Part shown: piece after piece, positions 27,884 through 36,846 of the stretch
Layout: each line of letters begins with the position of its first letter
Numbering within the stretch: the stretch's first letter is position 1
Origin: Planctomycetota bacterium
GTDB taxonomy: Bacteria; Planctomycetota; Phycisphaerae; Phycisphaerales; SM1A02
DNA length: 63,787 nucleotides
Assembly (NCBI GenBank): GCA_022568135.1
Contig: JADFFQ010000015.1
Coordinates: 1-63,787, forward strand
Direction: 5' to 3'
Notes under the pieces: generated by a model
What the model was told of the DNA's origin: nothing
The model's input: the letters and a program-made list of their open reading frames with translations, nothing else
Databases searched by the model: none
Translations under genes and position numbers: made by a program

Positions 27884-29377
27884 GTGGGAGACGAATCCTT
27901 GAGGACTCTGCGGCATCCTTCGCGTCAACCCCGGCTGATCGCGGCACTTGTGCTCTGGGGCATGACGCCTGCATTCGGCCAGCAAGATGCTGATGTTGTC
28001 AGGCGGCTCGAACGGCAGCTCCGCGAGTTCGATTCGATGTATCGGCTGGCGATCCCCTCGGATCAGCCGATCGCCGAGCGGCTCCTGCTGGACTTCGGCG
28101 GCACGTACCGGTTCGGGTTCTACGCCATCGACGCACCCTCCGGCGAGACCCGCATCCTGCGACAGAGCGATGCTCGGCTGTACCTGCGGGCCGAGCTGGA
28201 TGGCGCGCATCGGTTCTTCGGCCGGCTTCGATTCCTCTACAATGACTGGAACGGGGGCGATTCGTTCGACGGCCGAGGAGACGAGCTGGTAGATCCGATT
28301 GGAGATCGGTACTGGTATCAGTTTGATCTTCGTGGGGCGATCCGCGCCGACCGCGGAGAACATGTGCCGTACAACGTCAACATCAAGGTGGGCAAACAAT
28401 TTGTCACCTGGGGATCAGGGCTCACACTGAGCCACGCGCTGTACGCCGGCCTGCTGAACGTCGAGCTGGCCGACTTTGGCCTGATCGGCCTGGTAGGCAT
28501 GACGCCTTCGGGGGATACGGTGGATTTCGACGGGTCGCGTCCCGGCTTCGACACCGACACCGACCGTGTGTTCTTCGGCGGGGCGCTGGAATATCGACGG
28601 TCGGCCAACCATCGGCCCTATGTCTTTCTGCTGGCACAGCGCGATCACAACGATCGTGACTTTGCGACGTTCGCCAGTCCCTTTGGCCCGATTCCCACGC
28701 GGTTCAACTACGATTCGACCTACCTCGGAGCCGGCTCGCGGGGAAGTGTCGGGGCCAACCTCCGCTATCGCGTGGAGATTGTGCACGAGTTCGGCGAGGG
28801 GCTGAGCAACTCGTTTGATACAACGACCGGCCTGGCTGTTTCCCAGACCACTGAAGACATCGACGCGTGGGCCGGACTCTTGGGTGTGAGCTACCTTCTT
28901 CGCGACGAAGCCGATTCCCGTATCGATTTGGAGGTGATCGGCGGATCGGGTGACAAAGATCGTTTCGACTCCGCTGATACGTTCGGCGGTAACCGTAGCC
29001 GAACCGATGACCACGCGTTCAACAGCCTCGGTTACGTCAACACTGGTCTCGCCCTGGCCCCGGAGCCATCCAATCTTCTTGCGCTGCGCCTGGGATTCAG
29101 CACCTCACCGCTCAAGGGAGTGAAAGGCTTCGACAAGGTGCGGGCCGGGGTGAGCGGCTTTCTGTTTGCGAAGATCGACGAAGATGCCCCTCTCAACATC
29201 AGCACCACCGCTTCAACATTCCTGGGAGGCGAGATCGATCTCTTCCTCGACTGGCGAATCACGTCCGACCTCAACGCCCATGTGCGCTATGGCGTGTTTC
29301 TTCCCGGGAATGCCATACCCTCCGGTGAGGACGATCCCAGGCACTTTCTTTATGCGGGGCTTGGCTATGCGTTCTAG
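27884..29377 (+). CDS. outer-membrane beta-barrel protein, alginate-export-like
   Basis: About 497 residues from the GTG at 27884 (GAGG 5 nt upstream); TTG at 27854 is an alternative. The signal peptide is PRLIAALVLWGMTPAFG. The rest has alternating aromatic/Gly-rich strands such as Y-R-F-G-F-Y, L-Y-L-R-A-E-L-D-G and V-R-Y-G-V-F-L, and ends in G-L-G-Y-A-F with a C-terminal Phe, as expected of an outer-membrane barrel. The layout (porin-like, D/G/R-rich loops) fits the alginate_exp/porin superfamily. The last 11 bp overlap the next gene, a lipoprotein, beginning a same-strand run through FecR to the cyclase. Confidence 0.75.
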   Translation: MGDESLRTLRHPSRQPRLIAALVLWGMTPAFGQQDADVVRRLERQLREFDSMYRLAIPSDQPIAERLLLDFGGTYRFGFYAIDAPSGETRILRQSDARLYLRAELDGAHRFFGRLRFLYNDWNGGDSFDGRGDELVDPIGDRYWYQFDLRGAIRADRGEHVPYNVNIKVGKQFVTWGSGLTLSHALYAGLLNVELADFGLIGLVGMTPSGDTVDFDGSRPGFDTDTDRVFFGGALEYRRSANHRPYVFLLAQRDHNDRDFATFASPFGPIPTRFNYDSTYLGAGSRGSVGANLRYRVEIVHEFGEGLSNSFDTTTGLAVSQTTEDIDAWAGLLGVSYLLRDEADSRIDLEVIGGSGDKDRFDSADTFGGNRSRTDDHAFNSLGYVNTGLALAPEPSNLLALRLGFSTSPLKGVKGFDKVRAGVSGFLFAKIDEDAPLNISTTASTFLGGEIDLFLDWRITSDLNAHVRYGVFLPGNAIPSGEDDPRHFLYAGLGYAF

Positions 29378-29894
29378 CGTCGTGCCTTTGGCGATTCTTC
29401 TCCTGGCATCAGCCGGCATGACCGGCTGCGCCCGAACCGTGCTCGATTCGTCAGCGGTCGATGAATGGTCGGGTGACGGAGCTGAGCTGGACTACTGGGA
29501 GCATCTTGAATCGCAGCGGGTGGTGACGAACCACGATGCGCTACACGGGCTGCTGATGTTGGCCGATGGCGCCGATTCTCACGAGACGTATGAACAGCGC
29601 CTTGCAGACGCCAGGGTGCGCACGTGGATAGCCGGCGATGCCGCGCCTGGGGCCAACGAGTCCGCTGCGATCGGCATGATGGCCGTGGCGGCCTGCGACA
29701 TCCTTTCAGTCAAGGGTGGGCTGACGATGCGGTTATTCGGCCCTTCGCCCCGCTACTGCACCCGCGAGCTGATCTTTATGGACATTCTTCCGCAACGAAC
29801 TGAGCATCAGTCATTATCCGGGCTAGAGTTTATTGATCTGGTCGGCCGGATAGAAGACCGCCTCGCCGAGGAGTCGGGAAGTGCAAAGGAGTGA
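29367..29894 (+). CDS. small lipoprotein
   Basis: 175 residues. The N-terminus has an Arg and a hydrophobic stretch ending in A-S-A-G-M-T-G-C, a lipobox-like cleavage site. The rest is helical, with no family I recognise. The ATG lies 11 bp inside the end of the beta-barrel gene, indicating coupled translation; the FecR gene starts 3 bp after the stop. The position suggests a periplasmic or outer-membrane-attached partner of the barrel and FecR proteins. A longer frame from 29166 exists but overlaps the barrel gene deeply. Confidence 0.75.
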   Translation: MRSSVVPLAILLLASAGMTGCARTVLDSSAVDEWSGDGAELDYWEHLESQRVVTNHDALHGLLMLADGADSHETYEQRLADARVRTWIAGDAAPGANESAAIGMMAVAACDILSVKGGLTMRLFGPSPRYCTRELIFMDILPQRTEHQSLSGLEFIDLVGRIEDRLAEESGSAKE

Positions 29895-29897
29895 TCG

Positions 29898-31106
29898 ATG
29901 AAAGGAATGCAAACTCGCTGCGCCGGGCTGAGCGTGGTCGTGAGCGCTGCGTCGCTCATCCTGTGCGGCGTGACCAACGGCCAGGGACTTCTGCCTGTGA
30001 GGCCCGATCACAAGGAGACGACTCCGGCTGAGGCGGCCCCGGAGCAGTTCGGGCCGCGGGTCCCTCGACCCGTCCTGGCGTTGCCCGATGGCCAGACCAA
30101 GCGCCTCCAGGCCCTGGTCATCGACGTGCAGGGGCGTGCTCAGTGGCGGCCCTCCGACACCGCGCCGTGGAAGAATGCGAAGGTGAACGACCTGCTTGAT
30201 CCCGGAGCCGGCATCCGAACCGGGCTCCGCTCCTCGATCACAATGCGGGTGGGCAAGAATGCCACGATCCTCGTCGGCCGGTCAACCCGATTGGATTTGC
30301 CACAGATTCTGCAAGAGGGGGCAGTGTTGCGAACTCGTGCCGCGGTCCGAAGGGGGCGAGCTGATTTCAAGGTCGATCTGGTCGGCCTGACCAATGACTT
30401 CGCGGTGCTCACCCCCACGACAACGCTGGCCGTGCGGGGAACCGGTTTCGCGGTGAAGTGGGGCGGCTTGGAAGGTGTCGAGATCGAAGCTCTGGCCTCG
30501 AACGTCATTCATGCTATCGAGGTGCGATACTTGCTGACCAAGCTGCGCTACTACCTCTCCGGCCAGGCCGTCAGCCGCGAAAGCCAACCTGACCCGGTTG
30601 AGGCGGCACTCGCCAAGACGGTCAGTCGCCCGCTCTCCGGGGCCCTCAGCGAGACTGAATTCCTTGCAGCATTGCAGAGTGAACGAGCAGTTGATTACAG
30701 CCTCATCGGCCTCGAATCCACCGTGGCGCTCGTTTCAAGCTTCGAGCCGCCCCCAATGGATGAGCCTAATGGGATGCCGCCGGAGGGCTTTCTCCTAGCC
30801 ATGCTGGTCTGCGACAATTTCAACGAGTTCTTCGTCGCGTATCAGAACGTGCTCGACAGCGAATTGGGTTTCAACAGCCTCGTTCAGGTCTTTCAGTTCT
30901 CCCAGCTGGTGAATGAGATTCAAGCGTTCTGTGAACAACTGGAGCAGTTCGACGGTGATCCGTTCCAGTTCGTCGTCAAGCAAGTCACTGTGTTCTGTCA
31001 CACCTACGGCCAAGGAGCAGGTCACGATTCAAGTTCGCCCGAGGTCGAGCTGTGCATCAGCCTGTTCCATGATCTAGTCCAGGGCTTCGCCGACGACGGC
31101 CTGTAG
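29898..31106 (+). CDS. FecR-domain exported protein
   Basis: 402 residues, ATG with AAGGAG 7 nt upstream. The signal peptide is near LSVVVSAASLILC. Residues about 60-215 resemble the FecR domain (A-L-V-I-D-V-Q-G-R-A-Q-W, then G-A-G-I-R-T-G-L-R-S-S-I-T, then T-P-T-T-T-L-A-V-R-G-T-G-F). The C-terminal 180 residues are Glu/Phe/Gln-rich with a few Cys and have no recognised domain. Classical FecR passes an outer-membrane signal to a sigma factor; stand-alone FecR proteins next to CHASE2 cyclases are a recurring arrangement. The cyclase follows after 121 bp. The role of this FecR in sensing is therefore inferred from context. Confidence 0.82.
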   Translation: MKGMQTRCAGLSVVVSAASLILCGVTNGQGLLPVRPDHKETTPAEAAPEQFGPRVPRPVLALPDGQTKRLQALVIDVQGRAQWRPSDTAPWKNAKVNDLLDPGAGIRTGLRSSITMRVGKNATILVGRSTRLDLPQILQEGAVLRTRAAVRRGRADFKVDLVGLTNDFAVLTPTTTLAVRGTGFAVKWGGLEGVEIEALASNVIHAIEVRYLLTKLRYYLSGQAVSRESQPDPVEAALAKTVSRPLSGALSETEFLAALQSERAVDYSLIGLESTVALVSSFEPPPMDEPNGMPPEGFLLAMLVCDNFNEFFVAYQNVLDSELGFNSLVQVFQFSQLVNEIQAFCEQLEQFDGDPFQFVVKQVTVFCHTYGQGAGHDSSSPEVELCISLFHDLVQGFADDGL

Positions 31107-31227
31107 GAATGAGCATGGCGGCTCGGCCGTGGGGCGAAGCCGGTTCTGTTGCTGCTTCGGACGATTGGTGGATGTGGACGCCAACCGCGAGTATTTGCAC
31201 CCCTGACGGAACTGACAACCGCGTATC

Positions 31228-33909
31228 GTGACCAGCCACGCTCGCCAGGCAATTATCCTCGGGCTGACCGTCACCTTCCTGGTCGTCGTTATTGAACTGC
31301 TCGGAGCGTTTGATGCTTTGGAGCGAGAGGCGATCGACCTTCGCTTTGCCCACGCCAGATGGCGCAGCGAGCCGTTGTCCGATCAGATTCGTTTCGTGGA
31401 CATCGATGATGGCGCGCTGGAGTCGGTTGGGCGGTGGCCGTGGCCGCGAACCAGGCTCGCGGACGCCATCAACGAGCTGGGCCGGGCCCAAGCGCGCACC
31501 ATCGCGCTTGATGTACTCCTTGATGATGCCCAGGACCCCGATGCGATCGACCACGATGCCAACCTGGCCGAGGCGCTCTCGGCGGCGCGATGTGTTCTGG
31601 CGGTCCGGGTCGCGGACCGGGAGCCGTTTGATGCACTGTGGCAGACCCGGCGGGGTGCCGCGGAGCGTCGGCGGCTGCTCGATGTGCTCAGTCGCGACAT
31701 CCAACTCGAACCCAGCCAGGCCGTCCAGCAGGCCCAGCTGACCGGACAGCGGCACACGCGCTTCGGCGCCAGGCCGTTGGAGTTCAAGAAAATGGCCGCG
31801 TACGAGGCGCTGCGGCGGCTGTCTGCGCAACCCGATAGCGAGTTGACGTTCGAGCAGTTCGTCGGGGCCGTTGCCCCGGGGGTTGATGAGCACATCGGAG
31901 ATTTTCCCCAACTGCGATTGTTGCGCAATGCGTGGTCCCAACACGAAGCGTGGCGGCTCGCGGCGCCGCTCCTGCTCCCGGGGCCCTCGGCGGGCTCGTA
32001 CCGGGACAAAGCCCCGTTGCCGATCTTCGTCAGGCACGCCGACCTTATGGGGTTCGTCAATCGCCAAGAGGATGCGGACGGCGAGGTCCGAAGATTGCAG
32101 CTCCTGCGGCCGGTACGCGGCGGTAGCGCACTGCAATTCGGTCTTGCAGCTGCTGCTCTACATCTGCGCGTCGGGCCGAGCGCGATTCACATTGATGATG
32201 ACCGTGCGGTCATCGGTGGAAACCAGCTGCCGCTTGTTGCGGGTCAGCTCTGGCTTGCCTGGCCGACGACCGAGACCGATTGGTCCGGCGCGCTTCGACG
32301 TACTGAGACTGAGCATCCAACCGCTGGCCGGATTTCCATCGCCGCGCTGATTAGCCTCGCCGAGCAGCGTCGAAAGCTCGCCCGAAACAAGGATGGCCTA
32401 CGGGATCTTGCCCGGGCAATCCTCAACCGTGAAACGCTGCCGGCGGGGGAGCTTCCCCAAGAGTTGCTCCAGGAGGTCCGAAGCGAGGTCCAATTCCAGT
32501 TGGATTCCATGCAGGAGTTGATTGACGGCGGCGCGCAGCTGACCCAGCAGGATGAATCCGACATTGCCGACCACCAGCATTGGCGTTTGCTGGAAGAGGC
32601 TGTCGTTACGGGAACCCAGCGGATCGCCGAAGCCCAGAGGAGACTGACCGCTGAGCTACGAGACAAGCTTGTGTTCATCGGTTTGACGGCGACCGCGGCG
32701 ACCGCGGATTCCGTTCCTACACCGCTGGGCAGCGAGACGCCCGGCGTCGTCGTCCACGCCGTCGTGGCTGATATGGCGTTGACCGGGCGCCGGGTTCGAC
32801 CGGCGCCGTCGTGGACCGGTTGGGCGCTGGCGGCATTGTTGGGACTGCTGTGCACATCGTTGGCAGCGCGCTTGACGCCGGCGTTCTCCACGATGTTCGT
32901 CCTGGTGATGCTTGGGGGATACGTCGCTGTGGCGGGATGGTGGTTCTTCGGATCGACGGGTGCGATCTTTCCCATGGTGGCCCCCATCTCAGCCGGGGCC
33001 GGCTCGTGGATCGCCTGCACCGCCCTTGAGGCAACGCTCTTTCAACGTGATCGCCGGCGGATCACCCGGCGGTTCAAGAGCCGAGTCTCGCCCCAGTTGG
33101 TGGACTACCTCATTGATAATCCGAATGCCGTGAGCATGGCCGGCGAACAGCGCGAAGTCACCGTCATGTTTCTTGACCTCGCCGGATTCACCGCCATGAC
33201 CGAATCGCTCGACGGAGCGATCGCGGTCGGCGCGCTCAACCGATGCATGTGCGAGCTGACCAGCCATATCACCTTCAACCAAGGGTACGTCAATAAGTTC
33301 CTGGGCGACGGGCTGATGGCGTTCTGGTCGGCGTTTCGCCCGGACCCCGATCAGGCGGTCCGGGCCTGCACCAGCGCTCTTGAGTGCCGTGATGGTCTCG
33401 AGCGGCTGAATCGTAGTGAAGGTTTCGCGCACCTGCCGTCATTGTCGGCGCGCTTCGGGATCGCGACCGGGCAGGTCATCGTCGGTGATTGTGGCGCGCC
33501 TCCCCAGCTCAACGACTACACCGTCATCGGCAACGAGGTCAATCTTGCCTCGCGCCTGGAGTCGGCCAACAAGCAGTTCGGCACCAGCATTCTTATCACC
33601 GAACGGACACGCGATCAGATCGGCCGGGACGAATTTCGAACACGGCCGATAGGCAGAATCATCGTGGTGGGGCAGACGGTCGCGGCGAGTGTGTACGAGC
33701 TGCTGCCCGGCGACGCGGATTCAACCATGATTGAGCTGACCACACAGGCGGTTGAGGCGTTCGCCCGCCGCGATTACCCGGCCAGTGCAGCCGCGTGGAG
33801 ACGGCTCACGGACACGTTCGGCCCAAGCAAGCTGGCCGAGTTCTATTTGCGGGCGATCGCCGATCCCGCGTTGGTGGTCAACGGCGCGCTGCGCCTGCAC
33901 GAGAAATAA
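31228..33909 (+). CDS. CHASE2-domain adenylate/guanylate cyclase
   Basis: 893 residues, GTG start. An N-terminal helix (about 8-25) leads into a CHASE2 extracytoplasmic sensor (I-R-F-V-D-I-D-D then G-R-W-P-W-P-R and A-L-D-V-L), with an insert from about 120-260. Two or three helices follow near 530-600. The class III cyclase domain starts near 640: V-M-F-L-D-L-A-G-F-T carries the first metal Asp, K-F-L-G-D-G the Lys and second Asp, L-N-D-Y-T-V-I-G-N-E-V-N-L-A-S-R-L-E the Asp, Asn and Arg. All essential residues are present, with Lys and Asp at the base-binding positions, favouring cAMP. It closes the barrel/lipoprotein/FecR run. Confidence 0.9.
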   Translation: MTSHARQAIILGLTVTFLVVVIELLGAFDALEREAIDLRFAHARWRSEPLSDQIRFVDIDDGALESVGRWPWPRTRLADAINELGRAQARTIALDVLLDDAQDPDAIDHDANLAEALSAARCVLAVRVADREPFDALWQTRRGAAERRRLLDVLSRDIQLEPSQAVQQAQLTGQRHTRFGARPLEFKKMAAYEALRRLSAQPDSELTFEQFVGAVAPGVDEHIGDFPQLRLLRNAWSQHEAWRLAAPLLLPGPSAGSYRDKAPLPIFVRHADLMGFVNRQEDADGEVRRLQLLRPVRGGSALQFGLAAAALHLRVGPSAIHIDDDRAVIGGNQLPLVAGQLWLAWPTTETDWSGALRRTETEHPTAGRISIAALISLAEQRRKLARNKDGLRDLARAILNRETLPAGELPQELLQEVRSEVQFQLDSMQELIDGGAQLTQQDESDIADHQHWRLLEEAVVTGTQRIAEAQRRLTAELRDKLVFIGLTATAATADSVPTPLGSETPGVVVHAVVADMALTGRRVRPAPSWTGWALAALLGLLCTSLAARLTPAFSTMFVLVMLGGYVAVAGWWFFGSTGAIFPMVAPISAGAGSWIACTALEATLFQRDRRRITRRFKSRVSPQLVDYLIDNPNAVSMAGEQREVTVMFLDLAGFTAMTESLDGAIAVGALNRCMCELTSHITFNQGYVNKFLGDGLMAFWSAFRPDPDQAVRACTSALECRDGLERLNRSEGFAHLPSLSARFGIATGQVIVGDCGAPPQLNDYTVIGNEVNLASRLESANKQFGTSILITERTRDQIGRDEFRTRPIGRIIVVGQTVAASVYELLPGDADSTMIELTTQAVEAFARRDYPASAAAWRRLTDTFGPSKLAEFYLRAIADPALVVNGALRLHEK

Positions 33910-33944
33910 TACGCGTCCCGAATTGATCCTGCGCGTCTGAGGCT

Positions 33945-34036
33945 AAGGCATCGAGGCACCATGGCATCCAGGAATCGAGTGGGAGAGACCGTGGCGACTT
34001 CTCTTGCCGACCCTTGCCTTGATGCCTCGATGCCTT
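33945..34036. repeat. 14-bp perfect inverted repeat between convergent genes
   Basis: AAGGCATCGAGGCA at 33945-33958 is exactly inverted at 34023-34036, with a 64-bp spacer holding further GGCATC/GGTGCC motifs. It lies between the convergent cyclase and SpoIIE genes. There is no T-tract, so a terminator is not shown. Similar GTGCC-rich repeats occur near 21527. Confidence 0.65.
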
Positions 34037-34119
34037 GGTGCCTTCTCACTGACCGTGCATGTCATGAGCAGAATCAGTATAACCGCTCTAATCCGAATCG
34101 GTATGAGCCCTTCTTTGCG

Positions 34120-35484
34120 CTACTGTTCGGTGCGCTTGATGATGATTGCCGTACGGTCGTCGCTGGCCGGTCTTGCGTCGGTGAATTCGTTGACAGCGTC
34201 CCTGACCGCCTCCATGATCCGCCGCGGCGACCGGTGGTGATGCACGGAAAGAAGGTCAATCACCCGGTCGGCGCCGAACTGCCTGCCCCCACGATCCACG
34301 GCTTCGAAAATGCCATCGGAGATCACCGCGAAGATGTCCCCGGGGCGCATGGCAATCGGTGGGGCGATCTCGATGTCCAAGTCGCTCATGATGCCGAACG
34401 GCGGTGCGTCCGACTCAACCTTGTCGAATGTGTCGCGGGCAGCGTCGTACCGCAGCAGCGGCGCCTGACCAGCGCTGAAACTCCTCAACGTGTGGTCCGT
34501 CGCGTTCAGTTCGCCAAGCCAGGCGGTGACGAACCGTCCGGGCGGCAGGTCATCGCACAGTTGCTTATTCATGTGATGGACGATCTGCGGCAACCCTGCC
34601 CCGATCCGGACGGCCATCCGAAGCATCGCCCGCACCTGGGTGACCGACAGGGCGGGCCCGATCCCGTGGCCGGTGGCGTCGGCCAGCAGCAGCACCGCTC
34701 GGTTGGCGTCGTGGGCCGAGGCAAGAGTCGGCGCGTTTGTGGTGTCCGCGTGATATCCAATAACGTCGTAGGCGTCGCCCCCGGTCTCCTCGGCCGGTTC
34801 ACTCCAGGCGTCGATGGCGAACCCAGCCAGTGCCGGCAAGCACTTTGGAAATGTGCTTTGCTGAATGCTGCGAGCCAGTTGCAGATCGCGCTGCAGCTTC
34901 TCGCGCACGAGCTGGTCCTCGATCAGCCGGCCGCGCTTGATCGCGACCGCGGCGTGTGACGCCAGGGCGGCCGCGATCTGTTCATCTTCTGCGGCGAACG
35001 CCCGGCCGCGCTTGTTCAGCACCTGGGCCACCCCAATCAGTTCGCCGTCATACGCCAGCAACGGAACCGTGAGGATTGACCTGGTGCGAAAGCCCGTGCG
35101 GTTGTCGATCTCGGGATTGAAGCGGTCATCAGCGTAAGCGTCCGGCACGTTGATGATGCGCCGTTCTTGTGCGCACTGGCCGGCCAGGCCGAAGTCGCAG
35201 GGAATCCTGATCTCGTCGATGGCCGACGGTCCGTCGCCTGCGTCGTCCGGTGGGATCGACGCGGACCCGGCCTTGCCCAGACCGTGGGCGACGGTCGAGA
35301 ACAACTCTCTCCCTGCGGGATCGTATTCGAAGACCGTGGCCCGCTCGGCGTCGAGCGTGTCGCGCATCGCGTTGACGATCACCGCGAGGATGTCAGTGAC
35401 ATTCGCCGACGCACTCAGATGCTGGGCGACCTCGAGCATTCGCTGGAGGATGTCATGACGAAGTGTGCGCTGCTGATCGGTCAT
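34120..35484 (-). CDS. GAF-domain PP2C/SpoIIE-type phosphatase
   Basis: 454 residues from the ATG at 35484 (MTDQQRT). Residues about 18-195 are a GAF domain (R-S-I-L-T-V-P-L, then I-G-V-A-Q-V-L-N-K). The SpoIIE/RsbU phosphatase domain follows: Q-S-T-F-P, G-G-D-A-Y-D-V, A-D-A-T-G-H-G-I-G-P-A-L and S-D-G-I-F-E-A with the metal Asp residues, and a final D-D-R-T-A. Such phosphatases dephosphorylate anti-sigma-factor antagonists in partner-switching pathways. No antagonist or anti-sigma gene is adjacent. A further 80 residues of open frame reach 35724 but overlap the divergent 2'-5' RNA ligase gene and carry no motif. Confidence 0.85.
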   Translation of the reverse strand: MTDQQRTLRHDILQRMLEVAQHLSASANVTDILAVIVNAMRDTLDAERATVFEYDPAGRELFSTVAHGLGKAGSASIPPDDAGDGPSAIDEIRIPCDFGLAGQCAQERRIINVPDAYADDRFNPEIDNRTGFRTRSILTVPLLAYDGELIGVAQVLNKRGRAFAAEDEQIAAALASHAAVAIKRGRLIEDQLVREKLQRDLQLARSIQQSTFPKCLPALAGFAIDAWSEPAEETGGDAYDVIGYHADTTNAPTLASAHDANRAVLLLADATGHGIGPALSVTQVRAMLRMAVRIGAGLPQIVHHMNKQLCDDLPPGRFVTAWLGELNATDHTLRSFSAGQAPLLRYDAARDTFDKVESDAPPFGIMSDLDIEIAPPIAMRPGDIFAVISDGIFEAVDRGGRQFGADRVIDLLSVHHHRSPRRIMEAVRDAVNEFTDARPASDDRTAIIIKRTEQ

Positions 35485-35672
35485 CGTACCAACGCTTCCC
35501 GCGCCAAGGCCGGCGGCGACGCCCGCCCGCGCTGGGAGAAGTGTATCGACATCACGCTTGCTGCACCGAGCAAGCCCTGCGGTAGGAAATCGGTTGGCTC
35601 CGTCGGCCGCACCCCAGCGGGTGCGCTTCGAGCAGATCGTGCGGAACATTCGTTGGTTATGATTGGGGCGGC

Positions 35673-36230
35673 ATGGGTCGAACGCATGCGAATCTGCGAT
35701 TGTTTGTAGCGGTGTATCCGCCACCGGAGATCACTCGCGCGCTTCTTGGGACCTTGGGCGGTCTCCAGCTTCCGCCGCATCGTCTTGTGGGACCCGATCA
35801 GGTGCATCTGACGCTGCACTTCATCGGCGACACGCTCGTGACCGGGTTGGAAGCAGCGATCGAAACGGTGCAGCGGGCGGCCGGTGGATTGCCTCCGTTT
35901 GAGCTTTTGCCGCGTCGGGTGATCTCACTGCCGCAGCGGGGTCCAGCGCGACTGGTTGCTGCCGAGACGGATAGCCCGCCGACGTTGATCGAGCTGCAGC
36001 GCCGGTTGGCGACACGCCTGGCTCGTCAGCCGAGGCGGTCGCCCAGCGATCGGTTCCGCCCGCATCTGACATTGTGCCGGTTCAAAGCCCCCGCGGTGAT
36101 CCCGGCCGTCGATCTATCTATCGCCGTCCCTTCGTTTGCGGTGCCTCGAATTGTGTTGATGCGAAGTACACTAGCCTCGGGCGGCGCGCAGCATGATGAA
36201 GTGGCGTCGTGTCCGCTCGTTGTGGTCTAG
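35673..36230 (+). CDS. thpR: RNA 2',3'-cyclic phosphodiesterase (2'-5' RNA ligase family)
   Basis: 185 residues, within the usual length of about 180-200. Both HxT(x) motifs of the 2H phosphoesterase family are present: V-H-L-T-L-H-F near 45 and P-H-L-T-L-C-R-F near 132. The N-terminal L-R-L-F-V-A-V-Y-P is also typical. The enzyme opens 2',3'-cyclic phosphates at RNA ends. It is divergent from the SpoIIE gene. The start could be this ATG or a slightly different one in the same region; this ATG gives the standard N-terminus. Confidence 0.9.
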   Translation: MGRTHANLRLFVAVYPPPEITRALLGTLGGLQLPPHRLVGPDQVHLTLHFIGDTLVTGLEAAIETVQRAAGGLPPFELLPRRVISLPQRGPARLVAAETDSPPTLIELQRRLATRLARQPRRSPSDRFRPHLTLCRFKAPAVIPAVDLSIAVPSFAVPRIVLMRSTLASGGAQHDEVASCPLVVV

Positions 36231-36324
36231 CCCGGAATATTCACCGCACAGAAGCAAGGCCGGCGCGCTTGGGCCCGTGGAGAGATTGATTGTCGGGTCC
36301 GCAACGTTCAACGGCCGATCATCG

Positions 36325-36594
36325 TCACACCGACGCCTTCAGCGATTGGCTGGGTTTGAAGCCGACGGTCCTTGATGCTTTGATCGTCATGGGCTCGCCC
36401 GTGGCGGGATTGCGACCGGTGCGGGCTGGGCGGTTCCTCTTGGAGAACGTTCCAAAGCCGACGATGGTCACGGCATCATCCCTTCTTATTCCTTGTGTGA
36501 TGGAGTTGATGACCGCATCGATCGCGCGATTGGCGCTGGCTTTGGATCCGCCGAGTTCGGAAGCGACAGCTTCGATGAGTTGGCCCTTGTTCAT
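36325..36594 (-). CDS. HU-family DNA-binding protein
   Basis: 89 residues. M-N-K-G-Q-L-I-E-A-V-A, then V-T-I-V-G-F-G-T-F, then G-R-N-P-A-T-G-E-P-M-T-I-K-A-S-R-T-V-G-F-K-P matches the HU/IHF family with its DNA-binding arm intact. It bends and compacts DNA. ATG start with GGAG 8 nt upstream. It is a single-gene unit with a 252-bp upstream gap shared with the divergent dehydrogenase gene. Neither HU nor IHF subtype can be decided by eye. Confidence 0.93.
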   Translation of the reverse strand: MNKGQLIEAVASELGGSKASANRAIDAVINSITQGIRRDDAVTIVGFGTFSKRNRPARTGRNPATGEPMTIKASRTVGFKPSQSLKASV

Positions 36595-36846
36595 GGATCA
36601 AACTCCTGTAGCTTGGGTGTTGCACGATACGACAGCCGCGCCGGCCATCTGGGTTGGCCCCTCAAGGTGCAGGCCACGACTGTACCTCCCCCCGATGCGC
36701 TGTCAATACCAATTTCTCCGGATTGACATGTCCCGAAGCCGCGGTGGCGGGAGGATCGTGTCAATCGCTTCTCTCGGCACAGCAAGTGCGCCGCTGGGTC
36801 TTGATCACACCCCGCCAACTCTGATCACGCACGACCGGAGGTCCAT

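Noticed and set aside
27732..27974. Extended N-terminus of the metallo-beta-lactamase protein
   Set aside because: It overlaps the start of the divergent beta-barrel gene, is Pro/Arg-rich, and the ATG at 27731 has a good ribosome site and begins directly with the fold.
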